A DNA stretch of 64,000 bases from Gremmenia infestans (lineage: Eukaryota > Ascomycota > Leotiomycetes > Helotiales > Hamatocanthoscyphaceae), in the NCBI GenBank assembly GCA_032629725.1, contig JAFEVB010000007.1, forward strand, positions 1,612,001-1,676,000, given 5' to 3'. Made by a program: the position numbers and the translations under genes. The notes beneath the pieces are model-generated. The model had not been told where the DNA came from. It did not search any database and saw only the letters and a program-made list of their open reading frames with translations. This document shows, one piece after another, positions 33,630-45,225 of this stretch (positions are counted from its first letter, which is position 1; each line of letters begins with the position of its first letter).

Positions 33630-35824
33630 ATGTCGACGGCATATTATAACGGCGGGTATTCGACAGGCGACAGCTTTGTTCCTCCGCCATCCCTATTGAC
33701 ACGGCTTCTCTCGATGCTACCTCCGGAAATCATGCACTGGTTCGGGAGGGACAGACATGCGTATAGTAGGATTGAAAGGAGGAGAGGAGGTTGGAGTTGG
33801 AATTGGAAGGCTCTAGCAAGTCTACCGCATCTATTCGTTGTGATTTGGGTGTTGGTTTTATGGTGGGGGGAACGGTGGGTGTTTTGGAATGCTGTTAGAG
33901 AGTGTGAGTGGGGGAGATGGGAAAGATGGGTAGGTTCTACGCCTTGACGATATATGCAAAGCACAGGGAACACACAGATTGCTGATATTTGTATAAAAAG
34001 CCAAAAGAAGCAACGCCTCACCACCTCATCTTCCTCGCAGACCCCCAGATCATAGACCCGCACTCCTACCCCGGACGACCATGGCCGCTCGAGACATTCA
34101 CCATCTTACATACAGACAATTATCTGAAAAGGAGTTATATCTCGCTGCAGAAACTGCTGCACCCGGATACGGTGTTCTTTCTGGGTGATCTTTTCGATGG
34201 AGGTAGGGAGTGGAAGACTGCAAAGGGAAATACGCAAGATCCATCCTGGGCAAGCGGTCGGAGGCCCTCGGGCGAACAAGCTTATGCCGAGACGTGGGGG
34301 AAAAGGTACGGAGAGGATTTTTGGCTGCATGAATATGATCGGTTTGGGAGCATATTCGACAAGTACTGGAATGTTGCAGGCGCGGAACCTGGGCCGGGAC
34401 AGAGGGGGAGGAAGATTATTTCGAGTTTGCCTGGAAATCATGATCTGGGGTTTGGAGAGCAGATTAAGATCCCAATACGGAATCGCTTCGAGGTGTATTT
34501 TGGGGAGACGAATCGGGTGGATGTCGTTGGCAACCATACATTTGTCTCTGTGGATTCCGTTTCGCTGAGTGCAGGTGATTCAACGCACGATACGAAGGCG
34601 ATTACGCAGCCTGTGAATGACTTTCTTGAGAATGTTCAGGTTACGAAGCGGAAGGCTGTGGCGAAAGAATTGGCTTTTCAGAGGGGCGAGGAGAGACTTT
34701 TGAAGGCCAAACATATTATTGCCGATTTGGATAACGTGGATTTCGATGATCCACCTACGCTGGACCCAGGGCCACATGCTCCTGGATTCCCGACAATTCT
34801 TCTTACCCATGTTCCCCTTTACCGGAACGTAGGGACACCTTGTGGTCCAAAGAGAGAACGTTCGCCCCCAACGAAACCACCAAAAGGCCAAACGCAGCCT
34901 GTAAACCCAGACGAGCCAAACGCCATTTCTATCTCTAAGGGCTACCAGTACCAAAATGTACTCAGCGAGGCCGACTCCATCAAGCTCGTTTCTAGCATTG
35001 GGAACGTGGGATTAGTATTTTCAGGGGACGATCACGATTACTGCGAGATCGTACATTCAGAAGCCAAGAATCACGCTAGAGAAACCACAGTCAAAAGCAT
35101 GAGCTGGGCACAGGGGGTACGAAAACCAGGGTTCCAAATGCTCAGCATGTGGAATCCTGTCGGACCAGACGGAAACCCGCTACATTCGACACACACAGGT
35201 CACGGGTCCGGCCCAGCAACAGCAATGACCACCGAAAGTCATCTATGTCTCCTTCCCGACCAAATAGGTATATTCATCCGCTACTTAATCCTTGTGCTTA
35301 TCACCTTCGCCGCGCTTATCATCCGCGCAATCCTTACGCCTATCCTGGGCCTTGCGCCTTTTTCATCTTCTTCCGCAGGGTCTCAAAACCCAGACGACAG
35401 TACTCTGCTTCCCGTGTCACAGAAACGAGAACCAGATGCACACCGCTCGTCAAATTCTTCTACCTCCTCTACATCATCTAACTCTTCTAAGAATCTCGCC
35501 CCCCGCAGCAGCGCAGCCCGCACGAGAAGCATCAGTCCTGCCAAAGGGTATGGACTCCCTGCGTCTCAAGTCCGATTCGCGACACCTATAAGTCAAGCTG
35601 GCTACTACCCTAACTCAAACGGTAATGGAAATGGGAATGGGAATGGCAACGGATGGGTAAAAGACGAAGAAGATTTCAACAGTAGCGTTCAGAGCTCCGG
35701 CAAGAACAAAAAGGTTGACACGCCGCTAAAAATCATGTGGCGGGAGACGTGGACGAGTATTTGGCGGGTAACGTGGATTGTGATGGGGGTGTATTTATGG
35801 TTGATTTATTTCTATCCTGTGTAG
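33630..35824 (+). CDS. TED1: Ted1/Cdc1-type GPI-ethanolamine-phosphate phosphoesterase
   Basis: Two exons, 33630-33929 and 34001-35824 (707 residues). These ER/Golgi enzymes remove ethanolamine phosphate from GPI anchors and so influence export of GPI proteins (yeast Ted1 and Cdc1, animal PGAP5/MPPE1). Metallophosphoesterase motifs appear in order: FLADPQIIDPHSYPGRPW, FLGDLFDGGRE, SLPGNHDLGFG, LLTHVPLYR and FSGDDHDYC. Membrane segments lie near residue 72 (LPHLFVVIWVLVLWW), after the catalytic domain (YLILVLITFAALIIRAIL) and at the end (WIVMGVYLWLIYFY). Between the last two is a disordered tail with an (NG)n run. Ted1 and Cdc1 are hard to separate by eye. A 10-codon upstream ORF (33617-33649) overlaps the start in another frame. 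Confidence 0.85.
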
Positions 35825-36293
35825 AACAGGGAGGCGCTTTGTATATTGGGTATGAAGATGAGTGCATGGATTGGCGTTAGGATGATGACATGCTTTGTTT
35901 TCCGATGGAGGGAAGCATTTTTTTCATGACTTGTATAATACCCGAATAGGAGATGGGGTTGTAGGGAATTCAAACCCTGTGTAGGTAGTATGCATTAATG
36001 CTGGTTGACTCCAACAAACTTGGGCTCGTTATGGATTAAAAGCAGAGTGAAGTTTGGGCTAAAGAGTACAAGGTGTTGGTCAGCATTCTTCGCAGAGTCG
36101 CCTGCTAGCCTCTAGGATGAGAAACAATACTGTTAGCATGTCAACCTGATTTTGAAGTTCTGTCCAAGGAAGCCAAAGAAGTCGTGAACGTTCTCGTTTT
36201 CCTGTCACTTTGCAATATGAAATAGCGCTTAGCATCTATGTAGAATGCTTGTTCATCAAAATATACACGTTCCATTCCCCCAACCCGGTCCTC
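35825..36293. other. Intergenic, convergent 3' ends
   Basis: No gene is supported between the Ted1-like gene and SDH4; likely both 3' UTRs. Confidence 0.55.
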
Positions 36294-37010
36294 TTATGCC
36301 GTCCAAATCCTCTTGATGCCTTCTGCCAAGCCCACATCGTTCGTCTCAAATTCATACAATCCAACACCAACCACCACCGTAGCAAGCTTTAATCCCCAAT
36401 CAAACGTCTTCCGAGTCTTAGGCAGACGCTTGCGAGGAATGTAATCGACTATAAGAGCCTCAAAGCCGATATGCGAATGAATCAGGATCGTGGCGCAGAG
36501 GAGGGCGTCCGTCAGGGGGTTTAAGGAGCCTGCTGCAAAGGGCGCGATTGTGAGAGGGACGAGCCCCACGGAAATGGCGCGCTCGAATGTCCAGTGGTAG
36601 GAACCGTGGGAGGGATGTGGGGTTGGGACCTTCGCGGCATCGTTTGCTGAGGACTAATCAGTTGAATTCTATATTTTCAAATAAAGCATCATTGCATACC
36701 AGTTCCATCAATGACCTCTGCAGTACAAATTAGCTTATGATCAGTCCGTGCAGGTAGTGGCTCAAGAACACTCACGAGGTAGAGCAGGCAGAATTGCTCG
36801 TCTGCCGCTTGCGTGGAAAGCAGCTACTCTCATTGACCCTGGCAGGGCACTCTTTGCAAATGCATTTCGTGCCACTTGCTTTGAGAGAACGGATGCTGCG
36901 GGCTTGTTGATGGCGGGGAAAGTCGAGACTGGCTTGGTAGAGAAGGCTTGTTTCGATACAGCCTTGAGGCAAGACTGCTTTAGCATTGTTGGGCGCACAA
37001 TTGAAGCCAT
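36294..37010 (-). CDS. SDH4: Succinate dehydrogenase membrane anchor, CybS (SDH4)
   Basis: Three exons: 36776-37010, 36700-36717 (only 18 nt) and 36294-36646 (201 residues). Skipping or retaining the micro-exon is excluded by frame. It anchors complex II in the inner mitochondrial membrane and helps bind heme and ubiquinone. An Arg/Ser/Lys-rich targeting peptide (MASIVRPTMLKQSCLKAVSK) precedes HPSHGSYHWTFERAISVGLV, the classic CybS opening, then three membrane segments, with HSHIGFEALIVDYIP carrying the expected His ligand and the D-Y pair near the quinone site. The end (LYEFETNDVGLAEGIKRIW) also fits. It shares its promoter with the MAS1 gene on the other strand. Confidence 0.9.
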
Positions 37011-37272
37011 CACGAATCACTGCAACCGGTTCCTTCGCCTTCGTAGATTGCTGAATCGTGAAGCTCAGATGAGAGAGATATATTGCCGAGGGATGTTGTT
37101 CCGGGAAGTCGCGCTTACATACTCACTATCGGAAGCGTTGTGATTGGCTGCAGAAAAGAGCTTCAATCAAATCTCAAGAACCGACGTTCCTAGCCAGACC
37201 AGACAGCCCTCAGTTCCACGACTACCCAAATACCCGCACCCCCTTCGTCCTCATTCACTCATAATTCTCCCC
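37011..37272. promoter_or_regulatory. Shared promoter of SDH4 and MAS1
   Basis: 262 bp separate the two start codons, so both transcripts must start here. ATTGG (a reverse CCAAT box, the site of the Hap2/3/5 complex, which controls many respiratory genes) lies at 37143-37147. CT-rich leader sequence runs toward MAS1. The position is direct; joint control is inferred. Confidence 0.7.
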
Positions 37273-38971
37273 ATGGCGTCCCGGCGGTTAGCTTTGAACC
37301 TTTCCCAGGGATTGCGCAACCGCGCGCGTCTCAATGCCGTTGCCCCCTTGAGGAGAGGCATCGCAACTCCCGTTGTGAAAAATGGCGTCAAGACGGAATC
37401 AACAACACTCTCCAATGGTTTGACCGTGAGTCTCGAAAGACACCAAGGCTCTCAATGTGTATTGACGTGTGATAGATTGCTACCGAGCACTCTCCCTGGG
37501 CGCAGACTTCGACGGTCGGTGTGTGGATTGATGCTGGGTCTCGGGCGGAGACGGACAGAACAAATGGCACAGCTCACTTCCTCGAACATCTTGCCTTCAA
37601 GGTACGACTCAATTGGCTTTACAGGTGATGTATATAGGACTGACGAGGATTGTAGGGTACAAACAGCCGCACACAACACCAATTGGAACTGGAAATCGAG
37701 AACATGGGTGGCCATTTGAACGCCTACACATCTGTATGTTTCGGAAGCATTGGATCATATGGCCTATACTGATATCATCTACAGCGTGAGAACACCGTCT
37801 ACTATGCCAAAGCCTTCAATGCCGACGTACCCAAAACCGTCGACATCCTCTCCGATATCCTGCAAAACTCCAAGCTCGAGGAATCAGCCATCAACCGGGA
37901 ACGTGATGTTATCTTGAGGGAATCTGAGGAGGTTGACAAGCAATTGGAGGAAGTTGTCTTTGACCACCTACATGCAACCGCTTTCCAGGGGCAGCCCCTA
38001 GGAAGAACGATTTTGGGGCCGGCCGAAAACATCAACAGCATCCAAAGAACCGACCTGGTAGACTACATCAAGACAAACTACACTGCTGATCGCATGGTCC
38101 TTGTTGGGGCAGGTGGTGTTCCTCACGCACAACTTGTGGAGCTTGCTGAGAAATATTTCTCCAAACTCCCAACTGAACCCTATACCGGTGCTGCATCTGC
38201 TGTTGCCGCTGCACAGAAGCGGAAGCCGGACTTTGTCGGCTCAGAGGTCAGAGTCCGTGACGACACTATCCCAACGGCAAACATTGCTATTGCTGTGGAG
38301 GGTGTCAGCTGGAAGGATGACGACTACTTCACTGCTTTGGTCACTCAAGCTATTGTTGGAAACTGGGACAAAGCGATGGGCAATGCTCCTCACATGGGCA
38401 GCAAGCTTAGTGGTTTCGTACACAAGAACGACTTGGCCAACAGCTTCATGAGCTTTTCCACAAGTTACAGCGATACTGGGTAAATAACATGCGTAGTTTT
38501 CTTTTCAAATGCTAACATACTGTAGTCTCTGGGGTATTTACCTTGTCACCGACAAGCTGACTAGAATCGACGACCTTGTTCACTTCACACTCCGCGAATG
38601 GTCCCGCCTATCATACAACGTCACCGAGGCCGAGGTTGAGCGTGCCAAGGCTCAATTGAAGGCATCTATCCTTCTATCTTTGGACGGCACCACAGCTGTT
38701 GCTGAAGACATTGGACGACAAATCATCACTACTGGACGCCGTATGGGCCCAGAGGAGATTGAGCGAGTCGTTGGGGCTATCACAGAGAAGGATGTTATGA
38801 GCTTTGCGCAAAGGAAGCTTTGGGATCAGGACGTGGCTGTAAGCGCGGTTGGAAGCATTGAGGGTCTGCTGGATTACAACAGGTATGTTCTCTCTTCCCG
38901 TTTGGTGAAGAGCATAAAATTCTAACATATTGTGTGACAGAATTCGAAACGACATGAGTAGAAATGCATAA
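37273..38971 (+). CDS. MAS1: Mitochondrial processing peptidase beta subunit
   Basis: Six exons: 37273-37425, 37476-37601, 37656-37733, 37785-38479, 38526-38882 and 38941-38971 (479 residues). All joins keep frame. The enzyme removes targeting peptides in the matrix as a heterodimer with the alpha subunit (Mas2). The catalytic HxxEH (HFLEH, residues 85-89, completed by splicing) is followed by GTNSRTQHQLELEIENMGG and the RENTVYYAKAF strand of the M16 fold. The second half has the inactive M16 repeat with GSKLSGFVHKNDLANSF and LWGIYLVTD. The N-terminus (MASRRLALNLSQGLRNRAR) is its own targeting peptide. Divergent from SDH4. Confidence 0.95.
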
Positions 38972-39705
38972 GGAGGTTTAGACAGGGGCGAGAGCGCGCT
39001 GGTGCTTTATAGAGTGTATATTCGCGACATGGGCGGTGCTTGTCTGTACACATAGGTTCTCTATAAAACTCTTTTCATCCTTTCAGTAGGTCTTATCATG
39101 CCGTTGTGAGTGGCCATGCCCTTTGTTCCCAAACAAGGCTGTAAGTCAATGACAGGAGCGGCTCGGATTTATACTTTAACCGCGTCTCATGCTTTCCTTT
39201 GGTCAACGGAGTCAAGAACGGTCGTTACTATGCTACAGAGGTCCGGTGATTTTGAACTCGTGGTATTTTCTTCTATGTTGATATCTTTGTTCTTTGGTTG
39301 CAAGTTCTACTAATTATCAGGTGTAGACCTGAACTTTTAGGGAGGCGTCGTCCCTCCAAATCAGACACAGCAAAAAGTGAAAAGCTTATTTTGGAGTACC
39401 TTAAATGGGCGGTGCAATTTTTTTTTCAGCGGTTTCATTTTGCTTTGGGATTAACTTTTTAATGTTCCTAAATTGGAGGTCCATACTAAAAATTCGCGCC
39501 TTCGCCTGGCAGTTATCAACAATAAGGTCTACTTTCTTTCGACTTGGGCTGAGCGGCGAGATTCCAAATTCACTTACGACTCTCTCGCCTTCGGCGCGCT
39601 TCTAGTGGCATTGGGTATTCACTTATTCTCTTCTCGTTCCATCGAGACGTTGCAAATTTTCAACCTCAAATACACACAACTTGGGTTTCCTCCACGCCAT
39701 CCACA
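38972..39705. other. Intergenic
   Basis: MAS1 3' flank and the promoter of the first SAP-motif gene. Short frames only. Confidence 0.55.
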
Positions 39706-40905
39706 ATGACTGAAACAAACACCGATGCGATGGACTTCACAGAGTTCAACGCCAAAGGATTGAGAAATCAATGCAGGCAACGCGGCCTTCTGGACACCGG
39801 GAACAGTCCGAACTTGATTACGAGGCTAGTTCAGTATGAGTACGAGGCAAAGAACGGCGGCGCTCGGCGTACAGAGCCCCGAACCGACGCTCTGCCTGTT
39901 CAAACTCGCCATAATGTCCTAAGCCCTGCCAGCGACCGCTCTAAAATTTCTGGTGTCGTCCAGTCTAGTCCAGTGGAGCCATATCGGACGGAGCAGGAGG
40001 TCCGACTGAGACAGCTTTGTCATGACAACCATCTCCCTCTGAGGGTCCGTGATGAAGCAATTCGGCAACACGAAGCTGCCCACAAGGATTTCAATAACGA
40101 ACGTGAAAAGGCACTTCTGAGTCGGAATGCTAGTATCAAGAAGGCAGAGACCAAGTGTGCCAAGACCATCGAGACGCTTATCAAAGACCGAGACAGCAAG
40201 CTCGCTGAGAGCAAACCCCAGCTCGAAAAGCAAAAGATCTGGGGTACTGCGTTTTATCAACTGAATGTAAGCAGGAATATTGAGCTCCAAGAATGAAGAT
40301 AATCAAACTAATCCTCATCTCAGAATCTCATGATTGCTACTGGAAAACCCACTGTTCACCCTAGCGAGTTCGATCCCACGCGCTACTCACCAGCAGCTAT
40401 TCCGCAGAGTACCCCTCGTTCAGCCGTGTTTGCTACCCCTCCGCCCACTGCTGCCTCTCTAGGTGGCAGATCGACGGCAACCATGAAGTCTATCGCCACA
40501 GACACCACCTCCAGAAAGCGGAGCGCCGAGGAAATGGATGACGAAGAGCACTTGAGCCCACCTTGCCGCCAGCGCACTCACGACTCCTTCGTCGTTGAAC
40601 GAGCATCCATTCGGAGTGAGGTGCAGAGGCCGTATATCTTCATCTCTGACCAAACTCTGCAGGTCCGAGCCTCTGATATGGAGGAGATGCGTGAGATGAT
40701 CGTGCGGCGGGGATACCGTCTTGTGCATGTCCGCGCTGATCCTACCGGGTATTATTGGATCTTTAGAGACTACCATGAGGCCGAAAGATGTCTTGACCGC
40801 TTCCAGGGTCATGACTTCCATGGCATTTCTTTGGACTTGACCCTGGAGAGCAGAAGTGCTGAGCGGGGTCGCGAAGTTAGTAGTGTATGGGGAGAGCGGC
40901 GCTGA
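39706..40905 (+). CDS. SAP-motif protein with divergent RRM-like C-terminus
   Basis: Two exons, 39706-40266 and 40324-40905 (380 residues). FNAKGLRNQCRQRGLLDTGN near residue 15 fits the SAP motif (helix-turn-helix for nucleic acids). A charged coiled-coil-like region follows (residues about 105-185, NNEREKALLSRNASIKKAE). A basic patch with SRKRSAEEMDDEE lies in the middle. The last 90 residues read PYIFISDQTLQVRASDM and GYYWIFRDYHEAERCLDRF, with beta-alpha-beta spacing like an RRM: YIFISD as strand 1 and GYYWIFRDY as strand 3. DNA or RNA binding in the nucleus is inferred. Related in layout to the gene at 45226. Confidence 0.75.
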
Positions 40906-41459
40906 TGGTTTCGTCTGCATATTATGGATGGATTTGAGTCGATATTCCACCCACCGCGGAAAATTTATCTTAAGTGAGGGGCACGAAAGTATTATTAGTT
41001 CCTATCACTGGTCCAGACCTTTGATGTTATGGACAGATGGATTGATTTGTTTGGATTGCTCCACTCTGGGAGATTTTCTTTTGCGGGCGATGGTCTGATA
41101 ATGAGTGCATGATACCAGCATCTTAGCGTATGGGTGCTTGATTTGAATTGGTTTAAGTTGGTTGCTTCACTCACTGCGAGAGTAGTTTGGCTTTTCTTAA
41201 GGCAATATTTGCTCTTTGATATGTAACATGGATGGTGGTACTTTTCATCAATATGTACTGCAATGGACCTATATTCTGCATCGCGACTTCCCAAAATTCG
41301 TGCCAGTGTTCTTCATAACTTCCATGCCAATAAATCCATGTCCAATTCAAAACATCATCATACACTTATCATCACAACACCTCTGAACTCTTCCCATTGC
41401 AACCATTCTCTTGCTTCTTCTTACTAGCACCACACTTATCTCATCTGTCAGCACACCTC
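40906..41459. other. Intergenic, convergent 3' ends of two SAP-motif genes
   Basis: No gene is supported. The downstream SAP gene may end in a tiny exon here, after a donor at 41489. Confidence 0.5.
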
Positions 41460-42248
41460 TCAAGATACGTACCAGGAGATTGAACTTACATTCTCACTCT
41501 CCCCTTTATCATCATACTCAGCAATCACCGTAGCAATCACAGTCGCATTCTTCTCGTCATCATTCTGCTTTGCCCTAATTGTAACTTTCCTCGCCTTACC
41601 ACATATCCACTTAATGACCCGCGCATGCACGATTTCAATCTGAATAGGCGCAGCCTCGCGGAGTAGAATTTCAAACGGCGGGAGATTCTCCAGTGTTGTC
41701 ACATAGCCGCTACTGTTGTCCGAGGAGTAGCCGTCCTCAGCGAGTGCTTCTTTAATCTGTGAGAGCCGTGCTGGATGTCGCTGCTTCATCTTCCGCTTCT
41801 GCTGTGGTCGCTGTCGCTGTCCGCTCACCAACTCCTCTAACGCACGCGCTCTCTCGTCATTATCCGCTACCAGCATCTTGATATCTCTCACCCGTCCCGG
41901 ATCGTCCCTTCCGCATGCCTCGCGCGCATAGTCCAAGACCTCGAACTGGTGCGCTAGGAAATCTTCATAAACTGCGAATGCGTGTTCTTGTTGCGCTGCG
42001 TTGTGCGTGGGTGAGAATAGCGGGTAGGCGAGTTTATATGCGTTTTTGTCTGACACGAGGAGCCGGTCGATAAGATCTATTGCGATGCCGTCTACGCGCA
42101 GACCGCGGGTTTTGCATTCGTTGCGGAGGGCGGGGTGGGAGAAACAGTGCCAGGGTTGGAGGTAGATTGGGTCGATTTCGTTTAGGAAGCCGGAGGTGCT
42201 GTTGGCTTCGGGGAGAGGCTGGGGCAACTGTAGCGTTGATTGGGGCAT
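41460..42248 (-). CDS. SAP-motif hypothetical protein
   Basis: Reads as one frame of 262 residues. CFSHPALRNECKTRGLRVDG followed by IAIDLIDRLL near residue 35 is a good SAP motif. Next come a helical stretch (AHQFEVLDYAREACGRDD) and a basic patch (RPQQKRKMKQRH), then a beta-rich C-terminus (IQIEIVHARVIKWICGK) with acidic end. A GTAAGT donor at 41489 lies just before the last 10 codons, so the true end may come from a short exon further left. Tail-to-tail with the 39706 gene. No RRM-like end can be recognised. Confidence 0.65.
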   Translation of the reverse strand: MPQSTLQLPQPLPEANSTSGFLNEIDPIYLQPWHCFSHPALRNECKTRGLRVDGIAIDLIDRLLVSDKNAYKLAYPLFSPTHNAAQQEHAFAVYEDFLAHQFEVLDYAREACGRDDPGRVRDIKMLVADNDERARALEELVSGQRQRPQQKRKMKQRHPARLSQIKEALAEDGYSSDNSSGYVTTLENLPPFEILLREAAPIQIEIVHARVIKWICGKARKVTIRAKQNDDEKNATVIATVIAEYDDKGESENVSSISWYVS

Positions 42249-43695
42249 GGTGGCGGCTGGGTCTGGGTCGGATGTGTGTCGAGTGTAGGTGCGTGGGTCA
42301 TTGTTCAGGAGGTGGGAAGTGGGGATACTACTGTGAGGCAGCGGCTGTTGTCAAAGCAGTCCTATCTTGCCATATCATGCTATTCACCGAGGATAAAAAA
42401 ATTTGTTTCTAAACTACGCAGCCTAGGATTCAATTCAGAGGTACGCCACATCCACATGGATTGCAGTTGAAGTGACAGAAATATCCAAGGATTTGAAGAT
42501 ATCCAAATGTGCAAAGTGGTCTTGAAACCTGCTAAAGGCATGGCTCATTATCCAATCCTTCCTCTTCAACAACTGGTCACCCTCTCATTTATCCTTATTC
42601 CTTCCATACCTATTTACTAATGTTTACTCATTCTCGGATAGCGGCGAATCGGTGAAGTATTGATCAGCACCATAGATAGGCTGACCAAAGTCAGAACCAT
42701 CTTCATCATACGCATAATAACCAGCTATAGGCGGCATCGACGCAACTTTTATAATTTCACCCTCCTGCGTGCGCGTTAACTCTTCCCTCGCAAGGATCTG
42801 CTAAGCTCAGTTGATCCATTCACCAACTCCTCCCTCCATCCTTCTTCTCTTTTTCTTATCACGCCCTTCAGACAATCTGTTGAGCTCACGTCTCAGTTCC
42901 TGCCCGCTGTGTCGCTCCGGAAATTATTATACTGTGATGCTTAAATACACTGTCTTCCGTACCGCACGCACAGTAGCGATGGAATGGTATGAGATATCAT
43001 GACAAACGCTACAAGACCGAAATATATGGGAAAATGAATATGAAGTTACCTTGATGTAGCACCTGAAAATAAGCAGAACTAAAGTACAACCCAAGTGCCC
43101 TAGTGCAAGCAGATTTTGCTTAACCACCATGTGATTCATTCCTGTGGAGTATGCTTAATCGAATTTCCTGTATAATATAAGCACCGAGGAACTTGCCCCA
43201 ATATATTTCAATCTAGGCCAGCTAGGAATAATTAAGCTCCTCCGATTGCTTGATGCTCTAATTTTTCGATAATGAAGTCTTTTTGTCGTTATTCGACACC
43301 CCTTTTTTCTCGCTTGGGCAACCAATCGCATCGCGTGCGTGGACTCTTTGCGCTTCGTCTTACTGCCCACTTTGTTGAAGGAACAAACCTGGAAGTCACT
43401 ACAAGTTCTGGTTTTGTTTCTCTTGCCTATTTGCCCATATCCCTTAATCTTCAACCTTTCGGAACCAGACAGATGACTTATATCGCAGGTCGTTTCAGAA
43501 ATGAAAGACAGATGAAGAAAGCCCAACCCCCCCCTTCTACCTCGCTTGACATGCAGGCAAAACTTCGGCAGTCAAGTCAGCCCTGTCCTGTATATAAATT
43601 GAAATAAGCAAAAACATGACGCCCGCGTTGCACTCGACAGGTGGATGTGTAGCAATACCTCTGGGTCGCTAACTCTCGCAGCTGCAGCGTCGGGC
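42249..43695. other. Intergenic
   Basis: Upstream of the minus-strand SAP gene. No gene, RNA gene or repeat is supported. Confidence 0.5.
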
Positions 43696-43740
43696 TCACT
43701 TAGGCTCCCATGCCACCATTAATTGTGGGGGCCTAAGTGA
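43696..43740. repeat. Inverted repeat (hairpin), 15-bp arms
   Basis: Arms 43696-43710 (tcacttaggctccca) and 43726-43740 match with one mismatch around a 15-nt spacer. It stands 36 bp before a 25-bp direct repeat. Confidence 0.8.
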
Positions 43741-43776
43741 TCGTGCTTTAGAGAGGAATCGTGGCAGTTCCTCGAA

Positions 43777-43924
43777 GGAGGTATTCTGTATGGAGTCCTT
43801 CATGGGGTACGTTTCTATGAGAAGGGGTACTCTGAATTCATTTGGGGGCCCTAATTCCTCTCTCTCGACTTCCAAGGACAACACCAATCGGGGTTTGAGG
43901 GAGGTATTCTGTATGGAGTCCTTC
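43777..43924. repeat. 25-bp perfect direct repeat, copies 123 bp apart
   Basis: 43777-43801 and 43900-43924 are identical, beginning ggaggtattctgtatgg. The spacer is unrelated. Possibly part of a degraded mobile element. Confidence 0.85.
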
Positions 43925-45225
43925 CTCTTACCAAGTGTCGCCAACCAGCTTGAAGTTGTCTGAATTGACTCCTGATGGTCACCAAATAGTTCTTAATATA
44001 ACCAATTAATCACATGTAAGTAATTCAACCCTCTATGTATTATTAATCCAGTCTCTAGCATTCTCTATACTATACTCTTTTTTAATTTTTTTACCCTGAT
44101 AATAACGCAAATACTCTTTACTATATTACAAAAATATTTGTTACTTTTTTTTGCCATCTGAAGCGAGTAGCAATTATCCTGATAAGAAATGACGTTTATC
44201 TATTCACTCGGAATTGTAATACCACCTATTATGTTTAAGATTAGCGCCGGAAACGAGACGGTCGAAAAGGGATATATAAGCACTCTACCGATCTACGAGG
44301 CTAGACAACCTCAAACGACGGAATGAATGATTTGGATATCCTTTTAATACTTATAACAAGTTCTAGAGCGATTGATAATACACATCTAGAGGAGAGATAG
44401 GAGACGGTAGCTGTGGAGGATTATTTATCTGCATTTCTATCACTCCGACTAATCATCCCCCTCTACCAATTAGTAGACCATCGGTTGTATAAGTGTAGCT
44501 ACGTAGGAATGGATGTATTCAGTTCGTTTCAACGATAATCGCTTTCTTAGTAAGTGCTCTTCATAATAGAAGACATACGCAAGAGGCGTGCCAGATATTA
44601 AGTTGTATTCCAAGACATTCTACCCTTCCCGCCATTGAATAGCAATTCACCCAAACCTTGACAGATTCATTTTATTTAAATGACTCATCTACTCAATCAA
44701 TGCATTGCTATTCAATGCTTTCAAGTGCCTTCTTCCTACCTTCGCCTCCTGCTTCTCCCTTCTTATCCTTCGTCTCCTTCGTTTGCTTCGTCTCCTTCAC
44801 TCCGTCACCCCACCACCTCCATCAACTCCTGGCTACAAGCATCGCGAAACACCACACCGTCTTACAACAAAGGCTTCAATACAACCCTTCCAGGTGAGTG
44901 GCTTATTTTCTCAGTCTGACCTTTCACACAAACTCCATCGTCGTCCATGTAGCCTCAACCAGGAGCAGGGGCGCTCGCCATGATTCTAGGCCGAGCCGGG
45001 AAACCGCGTTGAGATGTCAAGAGTCTGCAAATACCTAGGTATCTGGTGCAGGTCTCTGGAGATTCCTCGTTGTCTTGCCGCTCTGCCTTTGGTTCTGTTG
45101 CTTTGCGCGGGGTCCCTTGTTAAGTGGGCAAGACAAGCCCTGAAGTTCATTCTTTCTTACTTGCATTCACTTGAGTCGTGCTAATGTTGAGCACCTAGTT
45201 CCTGCATGCAATTTACTTGCTAAAA
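43925..45225. other. A+T-rich non-coding stretch
   Basis: 44030-44640 is A+T-rich with no usable frames and looks like degraded repeat DNA. 44650-45225 is CT-rich upstream sequence of the third SAP gene. Confidence 0.45.

Noticed and set aside
36748..37143. 131-codon plus-strand frame opposite SDH4
   Set aside because: It is the complement of the SDH4 targeting exon and its promoter; no domain, and SDH4 is well supported.
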